Source: Rodentibacter trehalosifermentans (GTDB lineage: Bacteria; Pseudomonadota; Gammaproteobacteria; Enterobacterales; Pasteurellaceae). From it: a DNA stretch of 38,006 nt. Shown here in pieces: positions 17,340 through 26,053 of the stretch. The stretch is from positions 1 through 38,006 of the forward strand of contig NZ_MLHL01000044.1 in NCBI RefSeq assembly GCF_002000545.1, given 5' to 3'. The position numbers were made by a program, and so were the translations under genes. The notes beneath the pieces were generated by a model, which saw only the letters and a program-made list of their open reading frames with translations, ran no database searches and was not told the origin of the DNA. The stretch's first letter is position 1; the number at the start of each line of letters is the position of its first letter.

Positions 17340-18428
17340 TTAGTCCGTTTGCGTACAACGTCGAATGGCATTTAATACCAAATGATGATCGGTATCTGTT
17401 GCCACATAGGCTTGACCAAGCGATTTTAGCAACACAAGACGAAGCTTACCGGCAAGCACTTTTTTATCACGCATCATATGGGGAAGATAATCTTCCGGCT
17501 GCATGGTATCCGGCGAGACTGTCGGCAAATTTGCTCGGGCAAGAAGTTTTTCCAAGCGGGAAACCTCAGTGATAGAAAGATTGCCTAATGCTTCAGACAG
17601 TGCGGCGGCCATCATCATGCCGGTAGAGATCGCTTCACCATGTAACCAATTGCCATAGCCTAAATGGGTTTCAATGGCATGGCCAAAGGTATGGCCAAGA
17701 TTAAGTAAAGCCCGATCGCCTTTTTCCGTTTCATCACGAGCCACTACATCGGCTTTAATTTGGCAACAGCGTGCAACACAATATTGCAAGGCTTCTTGTT
17801 TTAGGGCGACGAGATCATCAATGTGGTTTTCTAACCAAACAAAAAATTCATAATCAAGAATCGCACCGTATTTAATCACTTCGGCAAGCCCGGCATTCAC
17901 TTCACGTTTTGGCAGGGTATTGAGTGTTAAGGTATCAATCAACACCATTGAAGGCTGATAGAAAGCCCCAATCATATTTTTGCCTAATTCATGATTAACC
18001 GCCGTTTTACCACCAACAGAAGAGTCGACTTGTGAAAGTAACGTGGTAGGAATTTGAATTAAACGCACACCTCGCTGATAACTTGCGGCGGCAAAGCCTG
18101 CCACATCACCAATCACCCCGCCGCCTAAAGCCACAATGGTGGTATCACGTCCGTGATTGCCTTTTAAAAGTGCGGTAAAAATGAGATTTAAGGATTCAAG
18201 GGTTTTGTATTTTTCCCCATCGGGAATAAGAACAGACTCGACCACCGCACCTTTTTTTTCAAGTGTGGCGGTGAGAGTTTCCAAATAAAATGCGGCCACC
18301 GTAGGATTGCTCACAATCATCACCCGATCTCCCCGATTTATCGGGTAACTTTGTTCATCTTGGAGTAAACCACTGCCAATTAAAATCGGGTAACGACGTT
18401 CTTGTAATTCCACATTGACACACAACAT
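17340..18428 (-). CDS. aroB: 3-dehydroquinate synthase
   Basis: It converts DAHP to 3-dehydroquinate, the second step of the shikimate pathway, using NAD and a divalent metal. The 362 residues are exactly the usual length. Visible motifs are the NAD-binding [16 protein letters not shown], substrate-site [19 protein letters not shown] and the metal ligands in [12 protein letters not shown] and LHGEAI. It follows aroK after 18 bp and is coupled to dam. An uptake signal (18168) encodes TAL. Confidence 0.98.
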   Translation of the reverse strand: MLCVNVELQERRYPILIGSGLLQDEQSYPINRGDRVMIVSNPTVAAFYLETLTATLEKKGAVVESVLIPDGEKYKTLESLNLIFTALLKGNHGRDTTIVALGGGVIGDVAGFAAASYQRGVRLIQIPTTLLSQVDSSVGGKTAVNHELGKNMIGAFYQPSMVLIDTLTLNTLPKREVNAGLAEVIKYGAILDYEFFVWLENHIDDLVALKQEALQYCVARCCQIKADVVARDETEKGDRALLNLGHTFGHAIETHLGYGNWLHGEAISTGMMMAAALSEALGNLSITEVSRLEKLLARANLPTVSPDTMQPEDYLPHMMRDKKVLAGKLRLVLLKSLGQAYVATDTDHHLVLNAIRRCTQTD

Positions 18429-18446
18429 AATCTATCCTTACCTTGA

Positions 18447-18989
18447 TTAAAGTGAACTATTTAATCCATTCATATTATCAATTAAATCAACGATTTGATT
18501 CACCATCACCTTGGTGTTTTGCTCATCGGTTGGCAATGTAATGTCCGCAATTTCTTCATAAAGCGGGTTACGAATTTTCGCTAAATCCTCTAACACTTGG
18601 CGGGGATCATCCACATCCTGTAAGAGCGGTCGTTTTTTATCCCGTTGTGTGCGTTGGAACTGTTTATCCACCGTGGTTTCCAAGTAAATCACGATACCAC
18701 GTGCCGATAAATAATTGCGGTTGTCCTTCGACATCACGGCACCACCGCCTGTGGATAGCACAATGCCCTGCATTTGCGTTAATTCGTTGATGACTTTTTC
18801 TTCACGTTTACGAAAACCTTCTTCACCTTCCAAATCAAAAATCCAGCTAATATCCGCACCGGTACGCTCTTCAATGACGGCATCCGAATCTAAAAAGTCC
18901 ATACTCAATTGTTGTGCTAATTGACGACCAATGGTGCTTTTACCCGCCCCCATTGGACCTACTAAAAAAATATTACGTTTTTCAGCCAT
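18447..18989 (-). CDS. aroK: shikimate kinase I
   Basis: It phosphorylates shikimate with ATP. The 180 residues start [14 protein letters not shown] and carry the P-loop GPMGAGKST (11-19), the shikimate-binding [13 protein letters not shown] and GFRKRE, the LSTGGGAV loop, and the lid arginine region RDKKRPLL. First gene of the aroK-aroB-dam group. Confidence 0.98.
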   Translation of the reverse strand: MAEKRNIFLVGPMGAGKSTIGRQLAQQLSMDFLDSDAVIEERTGADISWIFDLEGEEGFRKREEKVINELTQMQGIVLSTGGGAVMSKDNRNYLSARGIVIYLETTVDKQFQRTQRDKKRPLLQDVDDPRQVLEDLAKIRNPLYEEIADITLPTDEQNTKVMVNQIVDLIDNMNGLNSSL

Positions 18990-19146
18990 TGTTTTTTCTA
19001 ATGATAAATAATGATAAATTTAATTAATTTGATCTTTTTTGAAACGACAGAGGTTGCCAAAAGATCACCCAAAAATCTGTGGGATTATCGCAATAAATCA
19101 CCCCAATTTTCAACCTTTAAAGGGAATTTATTTTGGAAATCCTTTA

Positions 19147-19155
19147 AAGTGCGGT
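19147..19155 (+). repeat. DNA uptake signal between aroK and the ZIP gene
   Basis: An exact AAGTGCGGT core in the divergent spacer, about 45 bp ahead of the ZIP promoter. Confidence 0.85.
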
Positions 19156-19194
19156 TATAAAATATATTTTTTATTTACCTATTGGATTAACAGA

Positions 19195-19223
19195 TTGAGG
19201 TTTTATTTCTGTAAATGTATAGT
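19195..19223 (+). promoter_or_regulatory. promoter of the ZIP transporter gene
   Basis: TTGAGG (19195-19200) and TATAGT (19218-19223) are separated by 17 bp, 24 bp before the start codon. No clear Zur or Fur palindrome is seen at it. Confidence 0.6.
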
Positions 19224-19247
19224 GACTGAACTTTTGAGAGGGATTTT

Positions 19248-20090
19248 ATGACAACATTTTTTCAATCTTTTTTAACGCTTAACCCTGTGCTGCAAGCATT
19301 ACTTGCCGGTTTATTTACTTGGTTTTGCACGATTTTTGGTTCTGCCTTTGTTTTCTTTTTTAAACAGGTTAATCAAAAGTTGCTTGATAGTATGATGGGC
19401 TTTGCCGCCGGCGTAATGATTGCGGCTTCTTTTTGGTCACTTCTAGAACCTTCCTTTGAATTTGCCAAAGAAAGTCAAAATGAATGGTATTGGATGCCGA
19501 CCCTAGTTGGTTTTTTAGTCGGCGGATTATTTTTGCGGGGAGTGGATTATTTAGTACCTCATTTGCATTTAAGCAAACCGATTGAAGAGGCAGAAGGGAT
19601 GCAACCACGCCGCGGATTGTCTAAATCTATGTTGCTTTTTTTAGCGATCACTATCCATAATATTCCCGAAGGGATTGCCGTAGGCGTGGCATTTGGGGCA
19701 ATTGCTACTCTCGGCGAAAATGCGGATAAACTTCCCCTTACTTTAAGTGCCATTGGTCTTGCCATTGGTATGGGGTTACAAAATGTGCCGGAAGGTTCCG
19801 CACTTTCTATGCCGCTTCGTGCCGAAGGTCATAGCCGAATGAAGGCCTTTACTTACGGTGCATTTTCCGCCATCGTTGAGCCTATTGGTGCGGTGATTGG
19901 TGCATTATTTGTGATTTCTATGACATCTATCCTCCCTTATGCCCTCGCTTTTGCCGCAGGGGCGATGATTTTCGTGGTAGTGGAAGAACTTATCCCCGAA
20001 TCACAAAGCAACGGTAACACCGATATTGCCACGCTCAGTTTAATGGTGGGTTTTTCCTTGATGATGATTTTGGATGTGACTTTAGGATAA
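19248..20090 (+). CDS. ZIP family metal transporter (GufA-like)
   Basis: A 280-residue inner-membrane protein with about eight hydrophobic segments, starting behind GAGAGGG. The two metal-site helices of the ZIP family are clear: TIHNIPEGIAVG (H137, N138, E141) and LQNVPEGSALSM (N179, E182), and EELIPES closes the conserved set. The histidines HLHLSKP and the loop EEAEGMQPRR between helices resemble GufA-type members. Probable substrates are Zn2+ or related divalent metals taken into the cytoplasm; specificity cannot be read from the sequence. It is transcribed alone, divergent from aroK. Confidence 0.9.
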   Translation: MTTFFQSFLTLNPVLQALLAGLFTWFCTIFGSAFVFFFKQVNQKLLDSMMGFAAGVMIAASFWSLLEPSFEFAKESQNEWYWMPTLVGFLVGGLFLRGVDYLVPHLHLSKPIEEAEGMQPRRGLSKSMLLFLAITIHNIPEGIAVGVAFGAIATLGENADKLPLTLSAIGLAIGMGLQNVPEGSALSMPLRAEGHSRMKAFTYGAFSAIVEPIGAVIGALFVISMTSILPYALAFAAGAMIFVVVEELIPESQSNGNTDIATLSLMVGFSLMMILDVTLG

Positions 20091-20101
20091 TATCCTAAAA
20101 A

Positions 20102-20110
20102 AAGTGCGGT
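20102..20110 (+). repeat. DNA uptake signal after the ZIP gene
   Basis: An exact AAGTGCGGT core just after the ZIP stop codon, single rather than paired. Confidence 0.85.
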
Positions 20111-20164
20111 TAAAAATCGTCTTGAATTTTCGGTCATACCTCTACGGCACCTATTCGGCTTTTG

Positions 20165-20185
20165 CGGCATTATGTAGCAAATGCA
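20165..20185 (+). repeat. second copy of the 21-bp MITE-like end
   Basis: CGGCATTATGTAGC followed by AAATGCA matches 10384-10404 in 20 of 21 positions. It contains the small stem GCATT...AATGC. Here the other element half and central hairpin are missing. It lies 28 bp before mltF. Confidence 0.5.
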
Positions 20186-20212
20186 AAGTAAATTTATAAA
20201 AAGGAAAAATAT

Positions 20213-21631
20213 TTGAAAGGCTTATTTTTACGTATTATTGCCGCACTTGCATTGCTCCTTTGGGCGGTTGATATGGTTTTCCCTTGGCAGAAAATCAGGC
20301 AATCGGAAGAGAATCATTACACAACGATTCAAGCCCGTGGCACACTGATTGTCGGCACGATTAATAACCCCATTTATTATTTCATTGATTCCGGCGGGGA
20401 ATCCGGTTTGGAATATGAATTGGCAAAAAATTTTGCGGATTATTTAGGTGTAAAACTTGAAATCAAAACTCTTGAAAATACGGATGCTCTATTTAATGCA
20501 CTCGAAAGTAACCAAATTGATCTCGCCGCTGCAAATTTATTATTTCATCCAATACACGCGGAGAAATTTCAATTGGGTCCGGCTTATACTTCCGCATCAT
20601 GGCAATTGGTTTATAAAAAAGGGGAAAATCGTCCGAAAGATCTTAGCCAAGTACAACAAGAAATTGTCATTTCAGGCGGAAAAGAATTGGATGGTCTATT
20701 AACACAATTTCAGCAAAAATTCCCTAAATTAAATTGGAAAAATAACACGCAACTCACTCAAGAAGAATTGTTGATCCAAGTGGCTGAAGGGAAAATCCCT
20801 TATACAATTGCCAACTCTATTGATGTGGCAACGGCACAGCAGATCCGTCCAAACATTGCAATCGCCTTTGATTTAACCGATGAAGCCGGCGTACATTGGT
20901 ATCTCGCCAATAATTCTTATAACGAATTACAAGCCGGTTTGTTGGATTTTATGAATAATGCCTTAGAAACGGGATTAATTGATCGCATTGAAGAAAAATA
21001 TTTCCGTCATATTGCACAATTTGATTATGTGGATAGCCGTGCCTATTTGGATGCTATTGAAAAAATTCTCCCGCAATATCAACCGCTCTTTGAGAAATAC
21101 AAGGGTGAATTGGATTGGCGGTTGTTGGCGGCGGTGGCGTATCAAGAATCCCATTGGAACCCTGATGCAACCTCTCCGACCGGAGTACGGGGAATGATGA
21201 TGCTTACCAAAGATACGGCAGAGCGAATGAAAATCACCAACCGAACCGATCCTGAACAAAGTATAAAAGCCGGCTCCGATTATTTACATTGGTTGGTTTC
21301 ACAAATGCCTGACAGCATTGCACAGGAAGATCGCATTTGGTATGCCCTTGCCGCCTATAATATGGGATTGGGTCACGTGGTAGATGTCCGCCGTTTAACC
21401 AAAAAATTGGGCGGTAATCCGGATAATTGGCTTGATGTGAAAAATAATTTACCATTGCTTGCCGAAAAACGGCATTATAACGGTTTGAAATATGGTTATG
21501 CCCGTGGCTATGAGGCTTATCAATATGTAGAGAACATCCGCCGCTATATGAACAGCATTGTGAATTATCATCGTGTTCAGAACAATCAAAATAATACGTC
21601 TGAAAGTGCGGTCAAAAATGAACAAGAATAG
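20213..21631 (+). CDS. mltF: membrane-bound lytic murein transglycosylase F
   Basis: It cleaves peptidoglycan to 1,6-anhydromuropeptides at the outer membrane. The 472 residues contain an N-terminal signal segment ([17 protein letters not shown]), a solute-binding-like regulatory domain from ~40 to ~265 ([27 protein letters not shown]), then a C-terminal SLT lysozyme-like domain with the catalytic glutamate in AYQESHWN (E312), GVRGMMMLT and [11 protein letters not shown]. It starts with TTG at 20213, supported by AAAAGGA eight bases before and no closer ATG. Its last residues ESAVKNEQE come from an uptake signal at 21604. It is followed after 12 bp by a small basic ORF. Confidence 0.93.
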   Translation: MKGLFLRIIAALALLLWAVDMVFPWQKIRQSEENHYTTIQARGTLIVGTINNPIYYFIDSGGESGLEYELAKNFADYLGVKLEIKTLENTDALFNALESNQIDLAAANLLFHPIHAEKFQLGPAYTSASWQLVYKKGENRPKDLSQVQQEIVISGGKELDGLLTQFQQKFPKLNWKNNTQLTQEELLIQVAEGKIPYTIANSIDVATAQQIRPNIAIAFDLTDEAGVHWYLANNSYNELQAGLLDFMNNALETGLIDRIEEKYFRHIAQFDYVDSRAYLDAIEKILPQYQPLFEKYKGELDWRLLAAVAYQESHWNPDATSPTGVRGMMMLTKDTAERMKITNRTDPEQSIKAGSDYLHWLVSQMPDSIAQEDRIWYALAAYNMGLGHVVDVRRLTKKLGGNPDNWLDVKNNLPLLAEKRHYNGLKYGYARGYEAYQYVENIRRYMNSIVNYHRVQNNQNNTSESAVKNEQE

Positions 21632-21643
21632 GAGAAGATAAAA

Positions 21644-21793
21644 ATGTTAAAACGTAAAACCTTTTTGAAAAAAATAAAATCACGGGATATTTCGGTTTCC
21701 CGTAACTCACGTATAAGACGCTTAAAACGCCGTAAACAAAAACAATTTGAACGTCATGCGATGCAATTTGTTTTACAAGAATTTTGTTGTTAA
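21644..21793 (+). CDS. 49-residue highly basic protein of unknown function
   Basis: I do not recognise this gene. The ATG at 21644 has a strong ribosome site (TAGGAGAAG, 7 bp away) and the ORF ends just before a strong terminator, so it is well framed for expression with mltF. The product MLKRKTFLKKIKSRDISVSR... carries 18 Lys/Arg in its first 35 residues with an RRLKRRKQKQ run, then a hydrophobic, cysteine-ended tail AMQFVLQEFCC. A basic protein like this could bind RNA, the ribosome or membranes. It is shorter than usual gene-calling limits. Confidence 0.55.
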   Translation: MLKRKTFLKKIKSRDISVSRNSRIRRLKRRKQKQFERHAMQFVLQEFCC

Positions 21794-21799
21794 AAGAAA

Positions 21800-21829
21800 A
21801 ATCCCGATAATGATATCGGGATTTTTTTA
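21800..21829 (+). terminator. strong terminator after mltF and the small ORF
   Basis: AATCCCGAT (21800-21808) pairs with ATCGGGATT (21814-21822), followed by seven T. It separates the convergent bamD gene, whose stop is 9 bp further on. Confidence 0.93.
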
Positions 21830-21837
21830 TTTATCAT

Positions 21838-22632
21838 TTAATTATTGGCACCGGGTACGGTCAGTTCCGGTTCTTCCGGTTTCTCCACTTTCATAAAGGC
21901 TTTGTCTTTATTGGCATCAATAATCTGTTGGGTTTGATTTGCCAAGGTTTCCAGTCCCATTTTTTGATAGGCATCCCGCATTAAGAATAGACCCTCGTAA
22001 GTCGCTCGTGTATCCGGATATAATTGCAACATTCCGACAATACGATTTGCCACCGCAACATCGGCATTGCGTTTAGCGTAAAACTTGGCAATTTCCAACT
22101 CGTGACGGGCTAAAGAATCTTTAATATACACCATACGCGCTAAAGCATCTTGCGAGTACGGACTATCCGGGAAGGTGCGCACTAAACTTTGGAAATTTGC
22201 AAAAGCGGTTTTTAATGAGGTGGTTTCCCGCGTTGCACGATCAATCCCAAAGAAATCTTGAATCGCATTATCCGCTGTTGCCGCATTGGTTAAGCCTGCC
22301 ATATACACGGCATAATCACGGTTTGGGCTTTGTGGAAATTGGTTTAAAAAACTATCTACGGTAACCAATACCCCGGTATAATCCTGAGACTTATAATTTG
22401 CATACATTAAATCCAACATTGCCTGCTCTTGATAAGCACTGCCCGGAAAACGCTCGGTTGTCGCATTGAGATAACGAATTGCCTCCGAATAACCACCTTC
22501 TTGTAACGCTGCGGCACCTTTATTATAAAGTTCATCCACGGATGCCTGCTCTACTTCTTTATTTCCGCTTGAACAGCCCACCACCGCAAAGGCAGTCATG
22601 GCAATCAACGCCAATGATTTCATTTTATCCAT
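21838..22632 (-). CDS. bamD: outer membrane assembly lipoprotein BamD
   Basis: An essential lipoprotein of the Bam complex that receives outer-membrane protein substrates and activates BamA. The 264 residues start at the ATG at 22632 (MDKMKSLALIAM) behind AAGGG, giving a lipoprotein signal with AVVGC (lipidated Cys 20). TPR repeats follow: VDELYNKGAAALQEGGYSEAIRYLNATTERFPGSAY, then LDLMYANYKSQDYTGVLVTVDSFLNQFPQSPN. The longer open frame runs back through the promoter and into rluD. It is divergent from rluD, as in E. coli. Its BamA partner is encoded at 32652-35033. Confidence 0.96.
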   Translation of the reverse strand: MDKMKSLALIAMTAFAVVGCSSGNKEVEQASVDELYNKGAAALQEGGYSEAIRYLNATTERFPGSAYQEQAMLDLMYANYKSQDYTGVLVTVDSFLNQFPQSPNRDYAVYMAGLTNAATADNAIQDFFGIDRATRETTSLKTAFANFQSLVRTFPDSPYSQDALARMVYIKDSLARHELEIAKFYAKRNADVAVANRIVGMLQLYPDTRATYEGLFLMRDAYQKMGLETLANQTQQIIDANKDKAFMKVEKPEEPELTVPGANN

Positions 22633-22685
22633 TGTTTTTCCCTTAATTTTTACGAAAGCCAATAAATCAGATACAATTAGGCGGT

Positions 22686-22714
22686 ATTGTATAGAACATT
22701 GGTCAATAAGCCAA
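22686..22714 (-). promoter_or_regulatory. promoter of bamD
   Basis: On the minus strand TTGGCT (22709-22714) and TACAAT (22686-22691) are 17 bp apart. On the other strand, TACAAT at 22672-22677 could be a -10 box for rluD. Confidence 0.6.
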
Positions 22715-22743
22715 CTTTTTAAAAAATAATTGAGACAGATTTT

Positions 22744-23718
22744 ATGCCGCAAATTACCCTTTCTGCCGAGGTTCAACCTGAACAGATAGGGCAGCGTTTA
22801 GACCAAACGCTCGCCGAATTGTTCCCCGATTATTCCCGCTCACGCCTAAAAACGTGGATTGAAGCGGATCTTGTAAAAATCAATCATCGCATCGCCAATA
22901 TCCCACGAGAGAAAGTTCTTGGTGGCGAGCATATTGAAATTACTGTCGATGTCGAAGATGAAACCCGTTTTGAGCCAGAAAATATTCCGCTTAATATTGT
23001 CTATGAAGATGAAGACATTATTGTGATTAACAAACCGAAAGATCTTGTGGTTCATCCGGGAGCGGGCAATCCAAGTGGTACGGTATTGAATGCACTGCTC
23101 TATCATTATCCGCCCATTGCCGAAGTGCCACGTGCCGGCATTGTACATCGTTTGGACAAGGATACGACGGGATTAATGGTGGTTGCCAAAACCATTCCGG
23201 CACAAACCAAACTGGTGAGGGATTTACAAAAACGCAAAATTACCCGTGAATATGAAGCCGTTGCCTCAGGCATTATGACCAAAGGCGGTATGGTGGATCA
23301 ACCTATGGCACGCCACCCTACAAAACGCACGCTGATGGCGGTTCACCCCATGGGAAAACCGGCTATTACCCATTATCGAATCATGGAAAATTTCCGTAAC
23401 TACACTCGCCTACGTTTACGCTTGGAAACCGGCAGAACCCACCAAATCCGTGTTCATATGGCACATATTGCCCACCCATTATTGGGCGATCAAACCTATG
23501 GTGGCCGCCCCCGCCCACCGAAAAACGCCGGTGAAAATTTTATGGAAGTATTGCGTAATTTCAAACGCCAAGCCCTACACGCTGTAATGTTGCGCTTAGC
23601 CCACCCGATCACAGGCGAAATAATGGAATGGTATGCCCCTTTGCCCGATGATTTTGTTGAATTAATCAATGCTTTAAAAACCGACTATCTTGAACATAAA
23701 GAAGAATTGGATTATTAA
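22744..23718 (+). CDS. rluD: 23S rRNA pseudouridine synthase D
   Basis: It makes pseudouridines 1911, 1915 and 1917 in helix 69 of 23S rRNA, needed for ribosome assembly. The 324 residues (E. coli 326) show the N-terminal S4 domain (GQRLDQTLAELFPDYSRSRLKTWIEADLVKINH), the catalytic HRLDKDTTGLMVVAK (D138) and the substrate-site GRTHQIRVHM. It starts at 22744 and is followed by pgeF with one base between stop and start (TAA-T-ATG). An order rluD-pgeF (yfiH) divergent from bamD is conserved with E. coli. Confidence 0.97.
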   Translation: MPQITLSAEVQPEQIGQRLDQTLAELFPDYSRSRLKTWIEADLVKINHRIANIPREKVLGGEHIEITVDVEDETRFEPENIPLNIVYEDEDIIVINKPKDLVVHPGAGNPSGTVLNALLYHYPPIAEVPRAGIVHRLDKDTTGLMVVAKTIPAQTKLVRDLQKRKITREYEAVASGIMTKGGMVDQPMARHPTKRTLMAVHPMGKPAITHYRIMENFRNYTRLRLRLETGRTHQIRVHMAHIAHPLLGDQTYGGRPRPPKNAGENFMEVLRNFKRQALHAVMLRLAHPITGEIMEWYAPLPDDFVELINALKTDYLEHKEELDY

Positions 23719-23719
23719 T

Positions 23720-24454
23720 ATGCAAGCGATTTTTCCAACCTGGCAAGCCCCCTCCAATATTCAGGCGTTCACCACCACCCGAGCAGGCGGAGTAAGCAAA
23801 GCCCCTTTTGAAAGTTTTAATCTAGGCGATCACGTGGGAGATGAAAAAAGTGCGGTCAAAATTAACCGCACTTTACTGGTGGAAAAATTCCGCTTGCCCC
23901 ACGCCCCGTTATTTCTCATCCAAACCCACAGCACAAAGGTGATCCGCCTGCCTTATTGCGGCGATAATGTGGAAGCCGATGCGGTTTATACCAATCAGCC
24001 AAATCAAGTCTGTGCGGTGATGACTGCGGATTGTCTACCTGTGCTTTTCACCACCAAGCAAGGGAATGAAGTTGCCGCCACCCACGCCGGTTGGCGGGGA
24101 TTATGCGATGGGATTTTGGAAGAAACGGTAAAATGTTTTCACGCCGCACCACAGGATATTATCGCGTGGCTAGGGCCGGCTATCGGGCCACAGGCATTCC
24201 AAGTGGGCAAAGAAGTGGTTGAACAATTTATGGCAGTGGATCCCCAAGCGCAAAAGGCTTTTCGTTCAGATCCCGAACAAGAGGAAAAATACCTTGGCGA
24301 TCTTTATCAAATCGCCACTCAACGCCTTAATAAATTAGGGATTACAGAAATTTTTGGCGGGAAACATTGCACGTTTAACGAAGAAAAATTATTTTTTTCC
24401 TACCGCCGCGAAGGACAAACGGGTAGAATGGCGAGCGTGATTTGGTTTGAATAG
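23720..24454 (+). CDS. pgeF: peptidoglycan editing factor PgeF (YfiH, DUF152 family)
   Basis: In E. coli this cytoplasmic protein removes L-Ser misincorporated in place of L-Ala in peptidoglycan precursors; relatives have laccase- or purine nucleosidase-like activities. The 244 residues start MQAIFPTWQAP at 23720, coupled to rluD. The zinc ligands fit: QTHSTK (H70), TADCLP (C105) and THAGWRG (H122), then WLGPAIGPQAFQVG and FSYRREGQTGRMAS. An inverted pair of uptake signals (23848-23873) lies inside the gene and encodes SAVKINRTL, a tight hairpin in the coding region. Confidence 0.93.
   Translation: MQAIFPTWQAPSNIQAFTTTRAGGVSKAPFESFNLGDHVGDEKSAVKINRTLLVEKFRLPHAPLFLIQTHSTKVIRLPYCGDNVEADAVYTNQPNQVCAVMTADCLPVLFTTKQGNEVAATHAGWRGLCDGILEETVKCFHAAPQDIIAWLGPAIGPQAFQVGKEVVEQFMAVDPQAQKAFRSDPEQEEKYLGDLYQIATQRLNKLGITEIFGGKHCTFNEEKLFFSYRREGQTGRMASVIWFE
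23848..23873. repeat. inverted uptake-signal pair inside pgeF
   Basis: AAGTGCGGT (23848-23856) and ACCGCACTT (23865-23873) form a hairpin with an 8-nt loop inside an intact coding frame. After it the sequence is TACTGG, not a T-tract, so termination should be weak. Confidence 0.85.
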
Positions 24455-24578
24455 TGTTGAGAAATTGATCGCCATTCAAATATCAATTCATCCTCTCCCA
24501 AATATGGCTGTTACGGCTAGCGATACCGCATAATTGCTTACTGGGTTATTTCTCTTTTATTTTCCATTCTTTATCATA

Positions 24579-24612
24579 AATGCCTGATTACGCTGATTTT
24601 CAGGCATTGCTT
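24579..24612 (+). terminator. probable terminator after rluD-pgeF
   Basis: AATGCCTGA (24579-24587) pairs with TCAGGCATT (24600-24608), 12-nt loop, followed by GCTTTA. The stem is good and the T-tract poor. It lies 125 bp after pgeF. Confidence 0.5.
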
Positions 24613-24632
24613 TAATATAGGATGTTGGGTAG

Positions 24633-24821
24633 AAAGACAAGGAACCAAAGGCGATTGATGAGGAATATTTGAAATATGATAATGAACGTTATAGTCCATT
24701 GTGGCATTTGGGTGAAATCTATTACAACGGATTAGGCGATCGCTAAGACTTAGTACAATCAAGGGGATATTATGGGCGAGCCTGTGATTTATTCCGTGAG
24801 GTGAATGAGAAGATTCATTAA
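24633..24821 (+). pseudogene. Sel1-repeat protein relic
   Basis: One frame reads KDKEPKAIDEEYLKYDNER, then PLWHLGEIYYNGLGDR, an in-frame TAA (24744-24746), and continues DLVQSRGYYGRACDLF before stopping at 24819. WHLGEIYYNGLGDR-DLVQSRGYYGRACDLF fits the Sel1 consensus (LG..Y..G.GV.QD...A..YY.KACD) on both sides of the stop. No start codon with a ribosome site and no signal peptide remain, and the frame is blocked upstream by TAG. It is a decayed fragment of one or two repeats. Confidence 0.6.
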
Positions 24822-25046
24822 TTTGGGGGTTAGACTGCCGATTTCTTAGAAATCACTTGATAGGGGGACGATTCGTAATGATTTATCTCCTATTTTTATC
24901 TGTTGTTTTGCATTGAATGTAGCTATGGGATAGAAAACGTATTGGGTAGGATATGAAAAGAATCGGTGAAACTTATCATTTATTAATGAGAAAAATCCCT
25001 TTGAGTGATACAATCCGTCAGATTTTTTTGAAAGGATAAGAATGTT

Positions 25047-25604
25047 ATGGCTCGTAAGAAAAAGACACGCCGAATTACTGATGTGATGCCAACCCGTAAG
25101 GCAGATAAAAAACCGGAAATGCCAAAGCGTGCCGGTAAAAAATTAACCCGTTATGAGCTTGATGCGAAAGCCCGTGAGGAGAAGAAAAAGCGCAAGCACA
25201 AAGGCTTGGCTTCCGGTTCTCGCCATAGTGCAGGGGAAAATAGCGTTAATCAACTGCCGCAAGAAATTAAAGATCCGAAAATCGGCAGTAAGAAAAAAAT
25301 TCCTTTAATTGTGGAATTTGTCAATAAACCGGAAAAAGGTCAGGTGATTCCAGCGGTGAAACCGGTGAAGAAAAGGGATCCGATGGAGGAATTGGAAAAC
25401 CTTGAAAATAATGAAATTCTGAATGAATTATTAGATGCGTTGGATGAAGGCAAAACCCTAAGTAAAGCGGATCAACAATTTGTTGATGAATGTTTGGCAC
25501 GCATTGCCGAATTGATGGAAGAGCTCGGTATTGAAGATGAGGAAGAAAACACCGAGGATTTATACCGCACTTTTGAGCAAATTGATATTAATCGGTTTAG
25601 ATAA
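25047..25604 (+). CDS. yihI: Der GTPase-activating protein YihI
   Basis: In E. coli YihI stimulates the GTPase Der (EngA) and so tunes late 50S ribosome assembly. The 185 residues show the typical split: a lysine/arginine-rich disordered N-terminal half ([37 protein letters not shown]-like stretch) and an acidic C-terminal half ([34 protein letters not shown]). It starts behind AAAGGATAAG. It is followed after 3 bp by the DUF2489 gene and then hemN, a gene order also known in Vibrio. Confidence 0.92.
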   Translation: MARKKKTRRITDVMPTRKADKKPEMPKRAGKKLTRYELDAKAREEKKKRKHKGLASGSRHSAGENSVNQLPQEIKDPKIGSKKKIPLIVEFVNKPEKGQVIPAVKPVKKRDPMEELENLENNEILNELLDALDEGKTLSKADQQFVDECLARIAELMEELGIEDEEENTEDLYRTFEQIDINRFR

Positions 25605-25607
25605 AAA

Positions 25608-26042
25608 ATGATTTGGATAACAATTTTAACGGTTTTTGCACTCGCCATTATTGCGGCATTATCTTGGTATGCCTTTCGTTTGTTAAAGCAAGTGAAAACT
25701 CGCCAACAAATGCTGAGGGAAGCCCAAATGGCAAGAACGGCCCGTTTAAAGGAAAGCATTGAAATTATTGCGAAAGCAATGTTGCAAAAGGAATGTAATC
25801 ATTCTGAAGGGGTGATTCGTCTTGCAATGTTGTTGATGCCATTGGGGAAAAATTTACACCCTTATCCGGCGATGTGGGAACTTTATGAAACGGTGCGGGA
25901 AATGCCAACTCATGAGGCACGCAAGGCGCTTGGTAAAAAAGAGAGAATGCATCTTGATCTTGAACGGGAAAGTGCGGAAGCAAAATTAGAGCAGGCGATT
26001 ATGGAAGAGTTGCCTCGTCTGCTTGATGAAATAAAGGAATGA
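25608..26042 (+). CDS. DUF2489 membrane-anchored protein
   Basis: A 144-residue protein with one N-terminal membrane segment (MIWITILTVFALAIIAALSWYAF split as ~20 hydrophobic residues) and a soluble helical remainder rich in charged residues (ARLKESIEIIAKAMLQKECNHSEGVIRLAML, HLDLERESAEAKLEQAI). It matches the DUF2489 family, which is found between yihI and hemN in gammaproteobacteria. No function is known. Translation is linked to both sides: 3 bp after yihI and 11 bp before hemN. Confidence 0.85.
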   Translation: MIWITILTVFALAIIAALSWYAFRLLKQVKTRQQMLREAQMARTARLKESIEIIAKAMLQKECNHSEGVIRLAMLLMPLGKNLHPYPAMWELYETVREMPTHEARKALGKKERMHLDLERESAEAKLEQAIMEELPRLLDEIKE

Positions 26043-26053
26043 GGAGAGGTTTA

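Larger units (their letters stand above)
24455..25046. other. gene-poor spacer between pgeF and yihI
   Basis: 592 bp. Apart from the Sel1-repeat relic (24633-24821) and a hairpin (24579-24608) I see no gene, no uptake signal and no mobile-element end. The stretch 24822-24950 shows nothing recognisable. TACAAT near 25007-25012 could serve as a -10 box of yihI. Confidence 0.6.

Noticed and set aside
21838-22776. A 48-residue N-terminal extension of BamD
   Set aside because: It would run through the promoter and the rluD start and bury the lipoprotein signal peptide.
24953-25039. 28-codon ORF ending in the yihI ribosome site, possibly a leader peptide
   Set aside because: A -10-like TACAAT lies inside it, no attenuator structure follows, and the amino acids show no regulatory bias.
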